From contig CATQHW010000003.1 of the NCBI GenBank assembly GCA_958296075.1, forward strand, positions 868,001 through 932,000: a stretch of 64,000 bases of DNA, written 5' to 3'. The translations under genes were made by a program, and so were the position numbers. This document shows, piece after piece, positions 19,264 to 29,061 of this stretch (position 1 is the first letter of the stretch; the number at the start of each line of letters is the position of its first letter). The notes beneath the pieces were generated by a model. The model was not told the origin of the DNA. It was given only the letters and a program-made list of their open reading frames with translations, and did no database searches. Source of the DNA: an uncultured Spirochaetia bacterium (GTDB lineage Bacteria > Spirochaetota > Spirochaetia > SZUA-6 > Bin103).

Positions 19264-20249
19264 TCGCAGCCCTGCTTCGCGAACGCCGCCTGACCGTGCT
19301 GGCGGCGGTGCTGGTCGCGCAGGTCGCCATCCTGGCCGTCACGCGGCTGCCCGGCCGCGAGGCGCCGCCGGAACCGCTGCTCGCCGGCCTCACCGCCGAC
19401 GCGGCGGAGCGTATCGAGATCGACGACGGCGCGGACGGACGCGTCGTCATGGCCCGCGAGGAGTCCGGCTGGGTGCTGAGCGACGCCGGCGGCTACCCGG
19501 CCGACGGCGCCCGCGTAGCCGACCTGCTCGATCGGCTCGCCGCCGCGCGGCGGGACCGCCTGGTGGCGCGCACCGGCGCGGGCCGTCGCGAGCTGCGCGT
19601 GCTGCCGGACGACTTCGAGCGCCGCCTGCGGGTCGACGCCGGGACCGGCGCGTACCTGATCTACGTCGGCGCCGCCGCCGGCGCCCGCGGCGCGCACGTG
19701 CGCGTCGATGGCCAGGACGAAGTGTGGAGCGTGGACGGGCTGGCGCCGTGGCAGGTGTCGACCGATCGGACGTCCTGGGTCGATCCGGTCTACGTGCGCG
19801 TCGAGCCCGATCGGGTCGCCGCCTTCGAGCTGGAGAACGCGGCCGGCTCGTTTCGCTTCGAGCGTATGGGCGAGGAGTGGGCGTCGCCCGATCTGGGTGT
19901 CGGCGAGGCCGTGGACCAGGAGCGCGTGACCGCCTTCGTGGACCGCTTCAGTTCGCTGCGGATGCGGCAACCGATTGGCGCCGAGCCGCCCGAAGACGCC
20001 GGGCTCGACCCGCCGGCGGCGGTGGTGAGGATCGATCTGAGCCCGGATGAGGACGGCGCTGCCGGCAGCCTGGAGCTGGTCATCGGCGCTGGCGGGGACG
20101 ATGGCGCCTACATCGTGAAGAGCACCGATTCGGAGTACTATGTCGAGGTGTCGAGCTTCACCCTCGCCGATCTGGTCGACGCCGACCGGTCGGCGTTCGT
20201 GATGACCGGTGACGCGGGCGTCTCGCCTTCCGGCGATCCGTCGCCATGA
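19260..20249 (+). CDS. DUF4340-like protein
   Basis: Follows the GldFG gene with ATGA-type overlap; LLAGLTADAAERIEIDD ... DRTSWVDPVYVRVEPDRVAAFELENAAGSFRFER. Confidence 0.7.
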   Translation: MIAALLRERRLTVLAAVLVAQVAILAVTRLPGREAPPEPLLAGLTADAAERIEIDDGADGRVVMAREESGWVLSDAGGYPADGARVADLLDRLAAARRDRLVARTGAGRRELRVLPDDFERRLRVDAGTGAYLIYVGAAAGARGAHVRVDGQDEVWSVDGLAPWQVSTDRTSWVDPVYVRVEPDRVAAFELENAAGSFRFERMGEEWASPDLGVGEAVDQERVTAFVDRFSSLRMRQPIGAEPPEDAGLDPPAAVVRIDLSPDEDGAAGSLELVIGAGGDDGAYIVKSTDSEYYVEVSSFTLADLVDADRSAFVMTGDAGVSPSGDPSP

Positions 20250-20303
20250 GCGGCCGGCCCGACGCACGCACGTTCGTAACGCACATTCGGAGGTAAGGAG
20301 CGA

Positions 20304-21716
20304 ATGAAGATGCATGTAGGCGGCGCCTGGGTCGATGCCGCCGAGACTATTGACGTACTGAACCCGTTCGACGGATCGGTCGTGGACACGGTGCCGAGCG
20401 CGACCATCGACGACGTGCAGACCGCGCTCGCGACCGCGCAGCGGGCCGCCCGGCAGGTAGCGGCCATGACCGGCTACGAGCGCTATGAGATCCTGCACCG
20501 CGCATCGGAGCTGATGGTCAAACGCGCCGCGGAGCTGTCGAAGATCATCACCCTGGAAGAGGGCAAGCCGGTCGGCGAGGCGGACATGGAAGTGGCGCGC
20601 GCCACCGAGATCATCGCGCTGTCCGCCGAGGAGGCCAAGCGCCTGGGCGGGGAGGTGCTGCCGCTGGACGGAGCGCCCGGCGTGCGCGACAAGATCGGCT
20701 TCACCCTGCGCGTTCCGTGCGGCGTGGTCGTCGGCATCAGCCCGTTCAACTTCCCGCTGCACCTGGTCTGCCACAAGGTCGGCCCCGCCTTCGCGGCCGG
20801 CAACGCCATCATCCTCAAGCCGGCGACCGACACCCCGCTGTCGGGGCTGAAGGTGGTTGAGTTGCTGGTGGAAGCCGGCGCTCCGCCGGAGGCGGTGCAG
20901 TGCCTGACCGGTCAGGGCGGCCGGATCGGCGACGCGCTGTGCGCGGACCCGCGCGTGCGCAAGATCACCTTCACCGGCAGCCGCGACGTGGGCGAACACA
21001 TCTGCAAGGTCGCCGGCCTGAAGAAGGTGACGATGGAGCTCGGCTCCAACGCGCCGTTCGTGGTGATGCCCGACGCCGACCCGGAGAAGGTGGCCAAGGC
21101 CGCCGCCATGTCCGGCTACTCCAACGCCGGGCAGGTCTGCATCTCCACGCAGCGCGTGCTGGCGCACAAGGACGTCTACGGGAGCTTCGTGGACGCCTTC
21201 AAGGCGGAGGTGGAGTCGATCAACACCGGCGATCCGCTGCACGCCGACAGCGGGATGGGCCCGATGATCCGCCGGTCCGACGCCGAGCGCGTGCAGGGCT
21301 GGGTAACGGAGGCGGTCACCGGCGGCGCTACGCTGGTCACCGGCGGCGACCGCGACGGGCAGGTCATGCAGCCGACCGTGGTGGAGGGGGTCAGTCCCGA
21401 GATGCGCATCTCCTGCGACGAGGTGTTCGGCCCGGTGGTCGGGATCACCAAGGTCGACGACATCGACCAGGCGATCGCGCTGGCCAACGACACCAACTAC
21501 GGCCTGAGCGCCGCCATCTTCACGGAGAACGTCAACTGGGCCATGCAGTACGTGCGGCAGGTCGAGTCCGGCAACATCCACGTCAACTGGGGCACCCAGT
21601 GGCGCGCCGACCTGATGCCGTATGGCGGGCTCAAGGACTCCGGCATGGGCAAGGAAGGGCCGAAGTACGCGGTCGAGGAGATGACCGAGCTGAAGATGTG
21701 CGTCTTTCACCTGTAG
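20304..21716 (+). CDS. Aldehyde dehydrogenase family protein
   Basis: GISPFNFPLHLVCHKVGPAFAAGNAIILKPA, ITFTGSRDVGEHI, SGYSNAGQVCISTQRV; preceding RBS-like GGAGG. Confidence 0.95.
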   Translation: MKMHVGGAWVDAAETIDVLNPFDGSVVDTVPSATIDDVQTALATAQRAARQVAAMTGYERYEILHRASELMVKRAAELSKIITLEEGKPVGEADMEVARATEIIALSAEEAKRLGGEVLPLDGAPGVRDKIGFTLRVPCGVVVGISPFNFPLHLVCHKVGPAFAAGNAIILKPATDTPLSGLKVVELLVEAGAPPEAVQCLTGQGGRIGDALCADPRVRKITFTGSRDVGEHICKVAGLKKVTMELGSNAPFVVMPDADPEKVAKAAAMSGYSNAGQVCISTQRVLAHKDVYGSFVDAFKAEVESINTGDPLHADSGMGPMIRRSDAERVQGWVTEAVTGGATLVTGGDRDGQVMQPTVVEGVSPEMRISCDEVFGPVVGITKVDDIDQAIALANDTNYGLSAAIFTENVNWAMQYVRQVESGNIHVNWGTQWRADLMPYGGLKDSGMGKEGPKYAVEEMTELKMCVFHL

Positions 21717-21726
21717 GAGGCACGCG

Positions 21727-21960
21727 ATGGCGGTACGCCTGTACACGACGCCGAGCTGCGGCTACTGCACGCAGTTGAAGCGCTACCTGCGCGAGCGGCA
21801 GGTGAAGTTCACCGAGTACGACATCAGCCGAGACGAGCGCAAGGCGGCCGAAATCGCGCACCGCTCCCGCCAGCACGGCGTGCCGGTGCTCGACTACAAC
21901 GGCACCATCGTCGTCGGCTTCGACCGCGGCCGCATCGACCGCCTGATCGCCGGCGGGTAA
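21727..21960 (+). CDS. Glutaredoxin-like protein
   Basis: VRLYTTPSCGYCTQLKRYLRER, GVPVLDYNGTIVVGFD. Confidence 0.88.
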   Translation: MAVRLYTTPSCGYCTQLKRYLRERQVKFTEYDISRDERKAAEIAHRSRQHGVPVLDYNGTIVVGFDRGRIDRLIAGG

Positions 21961-22015
21961 CCCGGCCGGACCGGAGCCTGCCGGATCGGACCGCGAGAGG
22001 GCCGACCCGGCAGGC

Positions 22016-22150
22016 TCAGGGCGATTCCTCGTCGACCAGCACGAACAGCGCCGCCTGCCGGTGCTCGTGGTAGGGGCTCGCCAGCGCGTCGGCAAGGTCG
22101 GGCAGTGGCACCTCGCGATGGCGCCGGGAGATCGCATAGACCGCAGGATG
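22016..22150 (-). pseudogene. DNA alkylation repair (AlkD-like) N-terminal remnant
   Basis: Minus strand reads YAISRRHREVPLPDLADALASPYHEHRQAALFVLVDEESP*, resembling the AlkD HEAT-repeat N-terminus; no full ORF. Confidence 0.45.
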
Positions 22151-22160
22151 CGAACGCGGG

Positions 22161-22619
22161 CTACAGCAGATGCAGCGATCGGGCGGCTGCGGCGGCGCCG
22201 GCGCCGATCAGCAGTCCGACGATCACCTCCGGAATGGAGTGGCCCACGTCATGCGAGGTTACCGGCCGGCTCTCTTCGGGCATCGGTGCGACCACCTCGC
22301 GCAGTGCGTCCGAGTTGATCTGAATCGCGCCGCGCACGCGGATCGTGTCGTAGATGATGATCATGCTGAACGCGCAGGCGATCGCGAACAGGTCGGAGGC
22401 GACGCCGGCGCGCAGGGCGATGGCGGTGCTGAGCGCCGCCACGAAGGCGGTGTGGGACGATGGCATGCCGCCGGCGGCGAACAGCCGCCGCCACGCAAAG
22501 GAGCGCGAACGCGCCGAGCCGGCGAACACTTTGAAGACTTGGCACCCCAACTGGACCGCGACGGCCACGAGGAGGGATGCGCTCACGCCGGCCGCCATCA
22601 GGAAGCCGGATGATACCAT
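22161..22619 (-). CDS. Divergent PAP2 family (DUF212) membrane protein
   Basis: GGMPSSHTAFVAALSTAIALRAG, FSMIIIYDTIRVRGAIQ, TSHDVGHSIPEVIVGLLIG. Confidence 0.88.
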   Translation of the reverse strand: MVSSGFLMAAGVSASLLVAVAVQLGCQVFKVFAGSARSRSFAWRRLFAAGGMPSSHTAFVAALSTAIALRAGVASDLFAIACAFSMIIIYDTIRVRGAIQINSDALREVVAPMPEESRPVTSHDVGHSIPEVIVGLLIGAGAAAAARSLHLL

Positions 22620-22625
22620 GAACGC

Positions 22626-23591
22626 ATGGGTGCGCTGATAGCGCTGGTCTCCCGCGACCGCTACGCGGTCCCGGCCGACCTGCCGGAGCGGATCGCGGCG
22701 GTGGGAGGCGAGCTGCGGCATCGCGACTGCGCCGGCGGCGCGGAGTTGATCGACGCGGCGCGCGGCGCTGCGGTGGTCTGGATATTCGGCGGCGGGCGCA
22801 TGCTCACGGATTCGGTGCTGGCGGAGCTCCCCGACTGCCGCATGATCCTGCGCAGCGGCAGTGGCACCGACAACGTTCCGGTCGCCGCGGCCCGCGCGCG
22901 CGGCATTGCGGTCGGCAACACGCCGGAGGCGACGCGCGACGTGGTAGCCGATCACACCATGGGCCTGCTCCTCGCGCGGCACCGCCGCATCGTCCGCAAA
23001 GATCGGGACATCCGCCGCGGGCGCTACTCGGCGGAGAACCCGCAGACGGGACCGGCGCTGGCCGGCATGGCCCTGGGGCTGATCGGGTTCGGCCACGTCG
23101 GCGTCGCGGTCGCAGCGCGAGCCGCTCCGTTCGGGTTGCGGGTGCTGGCGACCGACCCGTCCCGGAGCGAAGCCGAGATCCGCGCCGCCGGCGCCGAGCC
23201 GGTCGACTTGGACCGGCTCCTGCGCACCAGCGATTTCGTGTCGATCCACGTCCCGCTGTTGGCGACCACCGCCGCGCTGATCGGCGCGCGCGAGCTCGCC
23301 GTCATGCAGCCGCACGCGATACTGATCAACACGGCGCGCGGCAAGGTGGTCGATCAGGAGGCGCTGATCGCGGCGCTCCGGTCGGGACAGATCGCCGGCG
23401 CTGCGCTCGACGTCTTCGACCCGGAGCCGCTGCCGGCCGACAGCCCGCTGGCCGGCATGGAACAGGTGGTGCTCACCCCGCACATCGCCGGCTCGGGCGA
23501 CGCGATGATTCGCCGGTTCTGGGCGGACTCGGTCGTCGCCGTCGGCCACTTCCTGCGCACCGGCCGGCCGCGCTGGGAAGTGACCGCGTAG
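22626..23591 (+). CDS. D-isomer-specific 2-hydroxyacid dehydrogenase
   Basis: [60 protein letters not shown]. Confidence 0.92.
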   Translation: MGALIALVSRDRYAVPADLPERIAAVGGELRHRDCAGGAELIDAARGAAVVWIFGGGRMLTDSVLAELPDCRMILRSGSGTDNVPVAAARARGIAVGNTPEATRDVVADHTMGLLLARHRRIVRKDRDIRRGRYSAENPQTGPALAGMALGLIGFGHVGVAVAARAAPFGLRVLATDPSRSEAEIRAAGAEPVDLDRLLRTSDFVSIHVPLLATTAALIGARELAVMQPHAILINTARGKVVDQEALIAALRSGQIAGAALDVFDPEPLPADSPLAGMEQVVLTPHIAGSGDAMIRRFWADSVVAVGHFLRTGRPRWEVTA

Positions 23592-23659
23592 CAGTGGCCG
23601 CCGCGCTCGCCGGAGCCGCCCTCTTCCCTCCGGGACCGCCCTTCGGCATACTATGCGGC

Positions 23660-23917
23660 ATGTCACGAAGATGTGCGCTGACCGGCAAGGGGCCGCTCAG
23701 CGGCAACAACGTATCGCACGCGCACAACAAGACGCGGTGTGTGCAGCGGCCCAACATCCAGGAGAAGCGGTTGTACGTGCCGGAGCTGGGCCGCGTGGTG
23801 CGCCTCAAGCTGTCGGCGCGGGCGCTGCGCACGGTGACCAAGAAGGGGCTGATGCGGTTCCTCAAGGACGAAGGGCTGACCCTCAAGGACGTGGCGCGCC
23901 CGGTGAGCGGCCGATGA
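23660..23917 (+). CDS. rpmB: 50S ribosomal protein L28
   Basis: [63 protein letters not shown]. Confidence 0.92.
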   Translation: MSRRCALTGKGPLSGNNVSHAHNKTRCVQRPNIQEKRLYVPELGRVVRLKLSARALRTVTKKGLMRFLKDEGLTLKDVARPVSGR

Positions 23918-24168
23918 AGCCGGATATCCATCCCGCGTACCGGCTGGTCGTCTTCAAGGACGCCGCCAGCGACTTCCAGTTTCTGACCCGCTCCACGGTG
24001 CGGACCAAGGAGAAGGTGACCTGGGAGGACGGCAACGAGTATCCGCTGGTGACCCTGGAAATCTCCAGCGCCTCGCATCCGTTCTTCACCGGCAAGCAGA
24101 AGCTCGTCGACACCGCCGGCCGCATCGAGCGGTTCCGGCGCAGGTACGGCCTTCCCGACGAATCCTGA
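23914..24168 (+). CDS. rpmE2: 50S ribosomal protein L31 type B
   Basis: [29 protein letters not shown] ... [29 protein letters not shown]; no CxxC; ATGA overlap with rpmB. Confidence 0.92.
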   Translation: MKPDIHPAYRLVVFKDAASDFQFLTRSTVRTKEKVTWEDGNEYPLVTLEISSASHPFFTGKQKLVDTAGRIERFRRRYGLPDES

Positions 24169-24189
24169 CCCGCCGGGTCAGGATGGACT

Positions 24190-25383
24190 GTGCCGGTGAG
24201 TGACCCGCCGCCCGGCATCTTCGCCCGCCTGGGCGTGCCCACGATCATCAACGCGTCGGGGCCGGCGACCCGGCTGGGCGGCGGACGCGCCGACCCGGAG
24301 GTGGCCGCCGCGGTAGCGGAGGCGATGGGCGATTGCGTAGCCATCGACACGCTGCAGGAGCGCGCCAGCGAGATCATCGCCGAGCATACCGGGGCGGAGG
24401 CCGGTCTGGTGACCAGCGGCGCCGCGGCGGCGCTGCTGCTCGGCGCAGCCGCCTGCCTGACCGGCCTCGATCCCGACCGCATGGGCCGGCTGCCGCACGT
24501 GGCGGGCCGCAACCGCATCCTGATCCCGCGCAGCCACCGCAACCTCTACGACCACGCGATCCGCACGGCCGGCGCCGATCTGGTCGAGGTCGGCATCGCC
24601 GATCGGTTCGCCGGCGCCGGCGTCCGCGATACCGAGGGGTGGGAGCTGGGCGCCGCCATCGACGAACGCACCGCCGCCATCGCCTACGTCGCCCAGCCGT
24701 ACTCGCAGCCGCCGCTGGAGCAGGTGATCGCCGAAGCGCACGGGCGCGGCGTGCCGGTGATCGTCGATGCCGCCGGCCGGCTGCCGCCGCAGGCCAACCT
24801 GCGCGCCTTCGTGGCGGCCGGCGCCGATCTGGTCTGCTTCTCCGGGGGCAAGGCGATCGGCGGCCCGCAGGGGACCGGCATCCTGTGCGGACGCCGCCGG
24901 TTGGTCGGGGCGGCCGCACTGCAACTCTTCGATCAAGACGTGCTGCCGGAGCTATGGCGGCCGCCGGCCTGGATCGCCGGCGAGCCGCCGATCGCCGGCG
25001 CCCCGCACCACGGCATCGGCCGCCCCTGCAAGGTGGGCAAGGAGCAGATCGCCGGCCTGCTGGTCGCCTTGCAACGGTTCGCGGCGATTCCCGACGACGA
25101 ACGGATCACCGGCTGGCGGCGGATCGCTGAGCGGCTTGCCGAGTTGCTGAGCGGCGCGCCGTGCGAGGTGCGCGTGAACGACGGCCGCGACGGCGTGCCG
25201 ACCGTCGAGGTACGCCCGGAGCGGCGCAGCGCTCTGGAAGTTATCGCTGCCCTGCAGCGCGGTGATCCGGCCATCTACGTCAACGCCGGCGGCGTGCGCG
25301 AAGGCGCGCTGCGCTTCAACCCGACCTGCCTGTCCGATCCCGAAGCAGCGGTGATCGCCGACCGACTGCGCGCGCTGCTGTAA
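24190..25383 (+). CDS. SelA-like PLP-dependent enzyme
   Basis: IFARLGVPTIINASGPATRLGG, SGAAAALLLGAAACLTG, VIVDAAGRLPP, ADLVCFSGGKAIGGPQGTGILCGR. Confidence 0.85.
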   Translation: MPVSDPPPGIFARLGVPTIINASGPATRLGGGRADPEVAAAVAEAMGDCVAIDTLQERASEIIAEHTGAEAGLVTSGAAAALLLGAAACLTGLDPDRMGRLPHVAGRNRILIPRSHRNLYDHAIRTAGADLVEVGIADRFAGAGVRDTEGWELGAAIDERTAAIAYVAQPYSQPPLEQVIAEAHGRGVPVIVDAAGRLPPQANLRAFVAAGADLVCFSGGKAIGGPQGTGILCGRRRLVGAAALQLFDQDVLPELWRPPAWIAGEPPIAGAPHHGIGRPCKVGKEQIAGLLVALQRFAAIPDDERITGWRRIAERLAELLSGAPCEVRVNDGRDGVPTVEVRPERRSALEVIAALQRGDPAIYVNAGGVREGALRFNPTCLSDPEAAVIADRLRALL

Positions 25384-25421
25384 GCAGGCTGGCGTCGCTT
25401 CGGTTACGATCGGCGCGGCGC

Positions 25422-28400
25422 ATGGCGATCCCGACCATCTTCGAGACCTGCCGGCCGCGCGCCGACGTGCTCACGGGCAGCGTCGCCGAGGCCGACTTCG
25501 CCGCCGACTTGGCGGAAGTGATCACCGGTCGGGGCAGCGCGGAGTACCGCGATCCGGCCCGCTTCTTCGCCAACACCCACCCGACGCGCGGGCTCAGGAA
25601 CCTGCTCGCCAACGTCTGCCGGCGGTTGAGCGGAAGCGGCGGCGAGGCGGCGGCGATCTTCCGCCTCGACACCTCCTACGGCGGCGGCAAGACCCACGCG
25701 CTGATCGCCCTGGTGCACGCGGTGCGCGCGCGGGCGGCCGGCACCGACCTCGGCGAGTTCGTCCCTCCGGCGCTGCTGCCGGCGGGCGCCGTGCGCGTGG
25801 CGGCGTTCGACGGCGAGAACGCCGACCCCGCCAACGGGCGCGCGATGGGCGACGGGGTACTGGCCCATACACCGTGGGGCGAGATCGCCTACGCGCTTAC
25901 CGGCAAGGAAGGCTACGCGCGGGTAAGCCGCAGCGACCGGGAGGGGGCCGCGCCCGGCGCCGAGACCCTGCGCGAGCTGTTCGGCGGCGCGCCGACCCTG
26001 ATCCTGCTCGACGAGTTGTCGGTGTACCTGCGCAAGGTGCAGCGCCTGGCCGGCGCCCGCGATCAGTTGACCGCATTCCTCACCTCGCTGTTCAAGGCGG
26101 TGGAGGGGGCGCCGCACGCGGCCCTGGTCTACACCCTGGCGATCGGCAAGGACGGGCGCGCGGCCGACGCCTACGGCGAGGAGAACCGCTTCATCGGCGA
26201 CCGCATGGCGGAGGCGGAGAGCGTCTCCGCGCGCAAGGCCACGCTGCTCGACCCCACGGCCGAAGACGAAACCGTCCAGGTACTCCGGCGGCGCCTGTTC
26301 GAGCGCGTCGACGGCGCGCAGGCGGCAGCGGTGATCGCCGCCTACGGGGAGCGCTGGGCGCTTCACGGCAGCGCGCTCGTCGCCGACGCCGCCCGCCCGG
26401 AGACCGCGCAGACCTTCCGCGCAAGCTACCCGCTGCATCCCGAGGTGCTGGCTACCCTTACCGGCAAGACCGCGACGCTGAGCAACTTCCAGCGCGTGCG
26501 CGGCATGCTGCGGCTGCTGGCGCGCACCATCGCTCAGTTATGGCGCGAGCGGCCCGCGGACGCCACCGCCGTCCACCTGCATCACGTCGATCCGGGCCAC
26601 GAGCCGATCCGGCAGGAGATCGTCACTCGCCTGGGGCAGGCCGCCTACCTGCCGGCGATCGCCAACGACATCGCCGCCGGCGCCGGCGGCGGCCGGGCGC
26701 TGGCGCAGGAGATCGACGCCGCCCACCACGGCGGCCTGCCGCCCTACGGCGCCTACGTGGCGCGCACCATCTTCATGCACACGCTGGCGTTCAACGAACC
26801 GCTCAAGGGCCTGCCGGCGGAACGGCTGCGCTACTCGGTGCTCGGGCCGGCCACCGACTTGAGCTTCGTCGACGAGGCGCGCCGCCGGTTCGTGGCCGAT
26901 TCGGCCTATCTCGACGACCGCCCTGGCGCGCCGCTGCGGTTTCTGGCGGAAGCCAACCTGAGCCTGATCATCCGCCGCCAGAAGCAGCACGTAGACGCCG
27001 GCGACGCCCGCGCCGAGCTGCACGACCGCATCAAGCGGGTGTTCGAGGGGCGCACCTTCGAGATGGTGCCCTTTCCCGGCGGCCCGTTCGACGTGCCGGA
27101 CGAGGTCGGCGACGGCCGCCCGCGGCTGATCGTGCTCGCCTATGACGGGGTGGCGATCGGCGACCGCGTCGACGAGGCACCGGAGCTGGTCGCGCGCATC
27201 TACACGCGCAAAGGGGCGGAGGGTTCGGCGCTGCGCATGCTGCGCAACAACTTGGCGTTGGTGGTGGCGGACGCGGCGCGCAAGGCGGAGATGCAGCAGG
27301 ACGCGGTCCGGCGGCTGGCCCTGCAGGCGTTGCTCCGCCCCGAGCGGCTGGCGGAGCTGGCCGAGCATCAGCAGGCGACGGTGCGCGAGCAGGAGGCGCG
27401 CTCGGAGCAGGTGCTGGCAGTCGCCATCCAGCAGTGCTACCGGCACCTGTTCTATCCGTCGCGCAACCGTGTGGGCGCCGCCGGCGTCGATCTGGCGCAC
27501 ACGGCGATCGACCTGCACGCGGCCTCGAACCAGCCGGGCGCCGGCCAGCAGCAGGTGGTGCGCGCGCTGCGCGACCTGAACAAGCTGCGCCTGGCCGAAG
27601 ATCAACCCGACTCCCCGGCCTACGTGCGCGACCGCACGCCGCTCAAGCGCGGCCGGATCACGACGCTGGCGCTGCGCGACGAGTTCCGCCGCGACCCGGC
27701 GCTGCCGATCCTGGGCGGCGACGACATCTTCCTGCGCGGCATCCGGCGTGGCGTGGAGCAGGGCGACTACGTCTACCAGCGCGGCGAGCTGCTCTACGGC
27801 GGCGACGACCCGCCGGCCGATCTGGTGATCGACGAACGGGCGCTGGTGCTGACCATGGCCTACGCCCGCAACAAGGGCATCTGGCCGCGCCCCGAACCGA
27901 AGCGGCCGGCCGCCGGTGGCGGGGCCGGGCCGACCGCAGGGTACCGCGGCGGCGGACCGGATGAGGTGCGTCAGCCGGACGGGCCCGGAAGACCCGGCCG
28001 CGGGGCCGGCGGAATATCGGAGCCGCCCCCGCCACCCGGCGCGTTCACCGCCGAGGGAGTGCTGCGGGAGGCGCTGCTGCAGCTCTGGGAGCGGGCGCGG
28101 GCCGGCGGCGCGGCCCGGGTCGAGGCGTTGACGATCCGCATGTTCGAGGCGGGCGACGGCTTCCGGCTGCTCGGCGCGGTCGGCGCGGTGGCCGGCGCGG
28201 CCAAGGTCGTGACTATCAACGGCGGCTACGAAACCCGTGCGGGCGGTTCCTTTCAGTTGGAGTTCAGCGGGCCGGTGGCGGACGCGCAGCCGGTGCGCGA
28301 GTTCCTCGAACCGCAGTTGCGCGACGCCTTCGCGCGCAACCTGGAGGTGTCGTTCGAGCTCACCTTCGCCGCCGGGTTGCCGCTGGCGGGCGATGCCGCC

Positions 28401-28481
28401 GAGCAGCTCACCGAGCGGCTGGCGCGGTTCGCCGGCGGGGCGGCGTACGTGGCGGCGACCATCACGGTGCCGGCGGTCTGA
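25422..28481 (+). CDS. DUF499-type (COG1483-like) ATPase, putative defence-island component
   Basis: IFRLDTSYGGGKTHALIALVHAVR Walker A, PTLILLDELSVYLRKVQ Walker B; 1019 aa. Confidence 0.85.
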   Translation: MAIPTIFETCRPRADVLTGSVAEADFAADLAEVITGRGSAEYRDPARFFANTHPTRGLRNLLANVCRRLSGSGGEAAAIFRLDTSYGGGKTHALIALVHAVRARAAGTDLGEFVPPALLPAGAVRVAAFDGENADPANGRAMGDGVLAHTPWGEIAYALTGKEGYARVSRSDREGAAPGAETLRELFGGAPTLILLDELSVYLRKVQRLAGARDQLTAFLTSLFKAVEGAPHAALVYTLAIGKDGRAADAYGEENRFIGDRMAEAESVSARKATLLDPTAEDETVQVLRRRLFERVDGAQAAAVIAAYGERWALHGSALVADAARPETAQTFRASYPLHPEVLATLTGKTATLSNFQRVRGMLRLLARTIAQLWRERPADATAVHLHHVDPGHEPIRQEIVTRLGQAAYLPAIANDIAAGAGGGRALAQEIDAAHHGGLPPYGAYVARTIFMHTLAFNEPLKGLPAERLRYSVLGPATDLSFVDEARRRFVADSAYLDDRPGAPLRFLAEANLSLIIRRQKQHVDAGDARAELHDRIKRVFEGRTFEMVPFPGGPFDVPDEVGDGRPRLIVLAYDGVAIGDRVDEAPELVARIYTRKGAEGSALRMLRNNLALVVADAARKAEMQQDAVRRLALQALLRPERLAELAEHQQATVREQEARSEQVLAVAIQQCYRHLFYPSRNRVGAAGVDLAHTAIDLHAASNQPGAGQQQVVRALRDLNKLRLAEDQPDSPAYVRDRTPLKRGRITTLALRDEFRRDPALPILGGDDIFLRGIRRGVEQGDYVYQRGELLYGGDDPPADLVIDERALVLTMAYARNKGIWPRPEPKRPAAGGGAGPTAGYRGGGPDEVRQPDGPGRPGRGAGGISEPPPPPGAFTAEGVLREALLQLWERARAGGAARVEALTIRMFEAGDGFRLLGAVGAVAGAAKVVTINGGYETRAGGSFQLEFSGPVADAQPVREFLEPQLRDAFARNLEVSFELTFAAGLPLAGDAAEQLTERLARFAGGAAYVAATITVPAV

Positions 28482-28969
28482 TGGCGCGCGCGGAGCAGGC
28501 GATCCGCATCGAGCCGGCCGCGCCGGCGCCGCGCTACGAGCTGCGGGTGCGCCGGCACGGCCCGGGCGATGCCGAATACGCGGTCTGGCAGTTGCCGGCG
28601 CCGGCCACGCCGCAGGTGAAGACGGCGCAGCGCATCGCCCGGCTGCGCGGCGCCAACCTCGACCTGATCGAGCACCGCGTGCTGCGCCGGCTGGCGCAAT
28701 CCGGGGTCCGGCTCGGCCCGCGCGCCGGCGGCGCGGACGACGGCTATGCGCTGGCCGAGGACGCGGCGCTGCTGCTGGGGCTGCTGTTCCGCACGTTGGC
28801 GCCGATGCGCAACCGCGCCAACATGCGCATGGTGACCGCGGGCATCGAGTCGATGGAGCCTGAGGAAGCCGCCTACTGGGCGGGCATGGCGATCCACCGC
28901 CGGCGCCCCCGCCGCGTGCTGATGGCGCTGCGCATCCTGCTCACCGAGTGCAATGCCGGACGTATCTGA
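28481..28969 (+). CDS. Small uncharacterised protein, partner of the DUF499-type ATPase
   Basis: Stop/start overlap with the DUF499-type gene; 162 aa, WQLPAPATPQVKTAQRIARLRGANLDLIEHRVLRRL. Confidence 0.7.
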   Translation: MARAEQAIRIEPAAPAPRYELRVRRHGPGDAEYAVWQLPAPATPQVKTAQRIARLRGANLDLIEHRVLRRLAQSGVRLGPRAGGADDGYALAEDAALLLGLLFRTLAPMRNRANMRMVTAGIESMEPEEAAYWAGMAIHRRRPRRVLMALRILLTECNAGRI

Positions 28970-29061
28970 AATCCGCCTTCGCCGGTCGATCTGGCGACCG
29001 GCATCCCCGGGTCGTCGGGATCGGACCGGTATTCGCTGAACGATTGAGCCTTCGGGAGCGG

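Noticed and set aside
19107-21746. 879-aa minus-strand ORF
   Set aside because: Antisense to the DUF4340-like and aldehyde dehydrogenase genes; open only because of high-GC codon bias.
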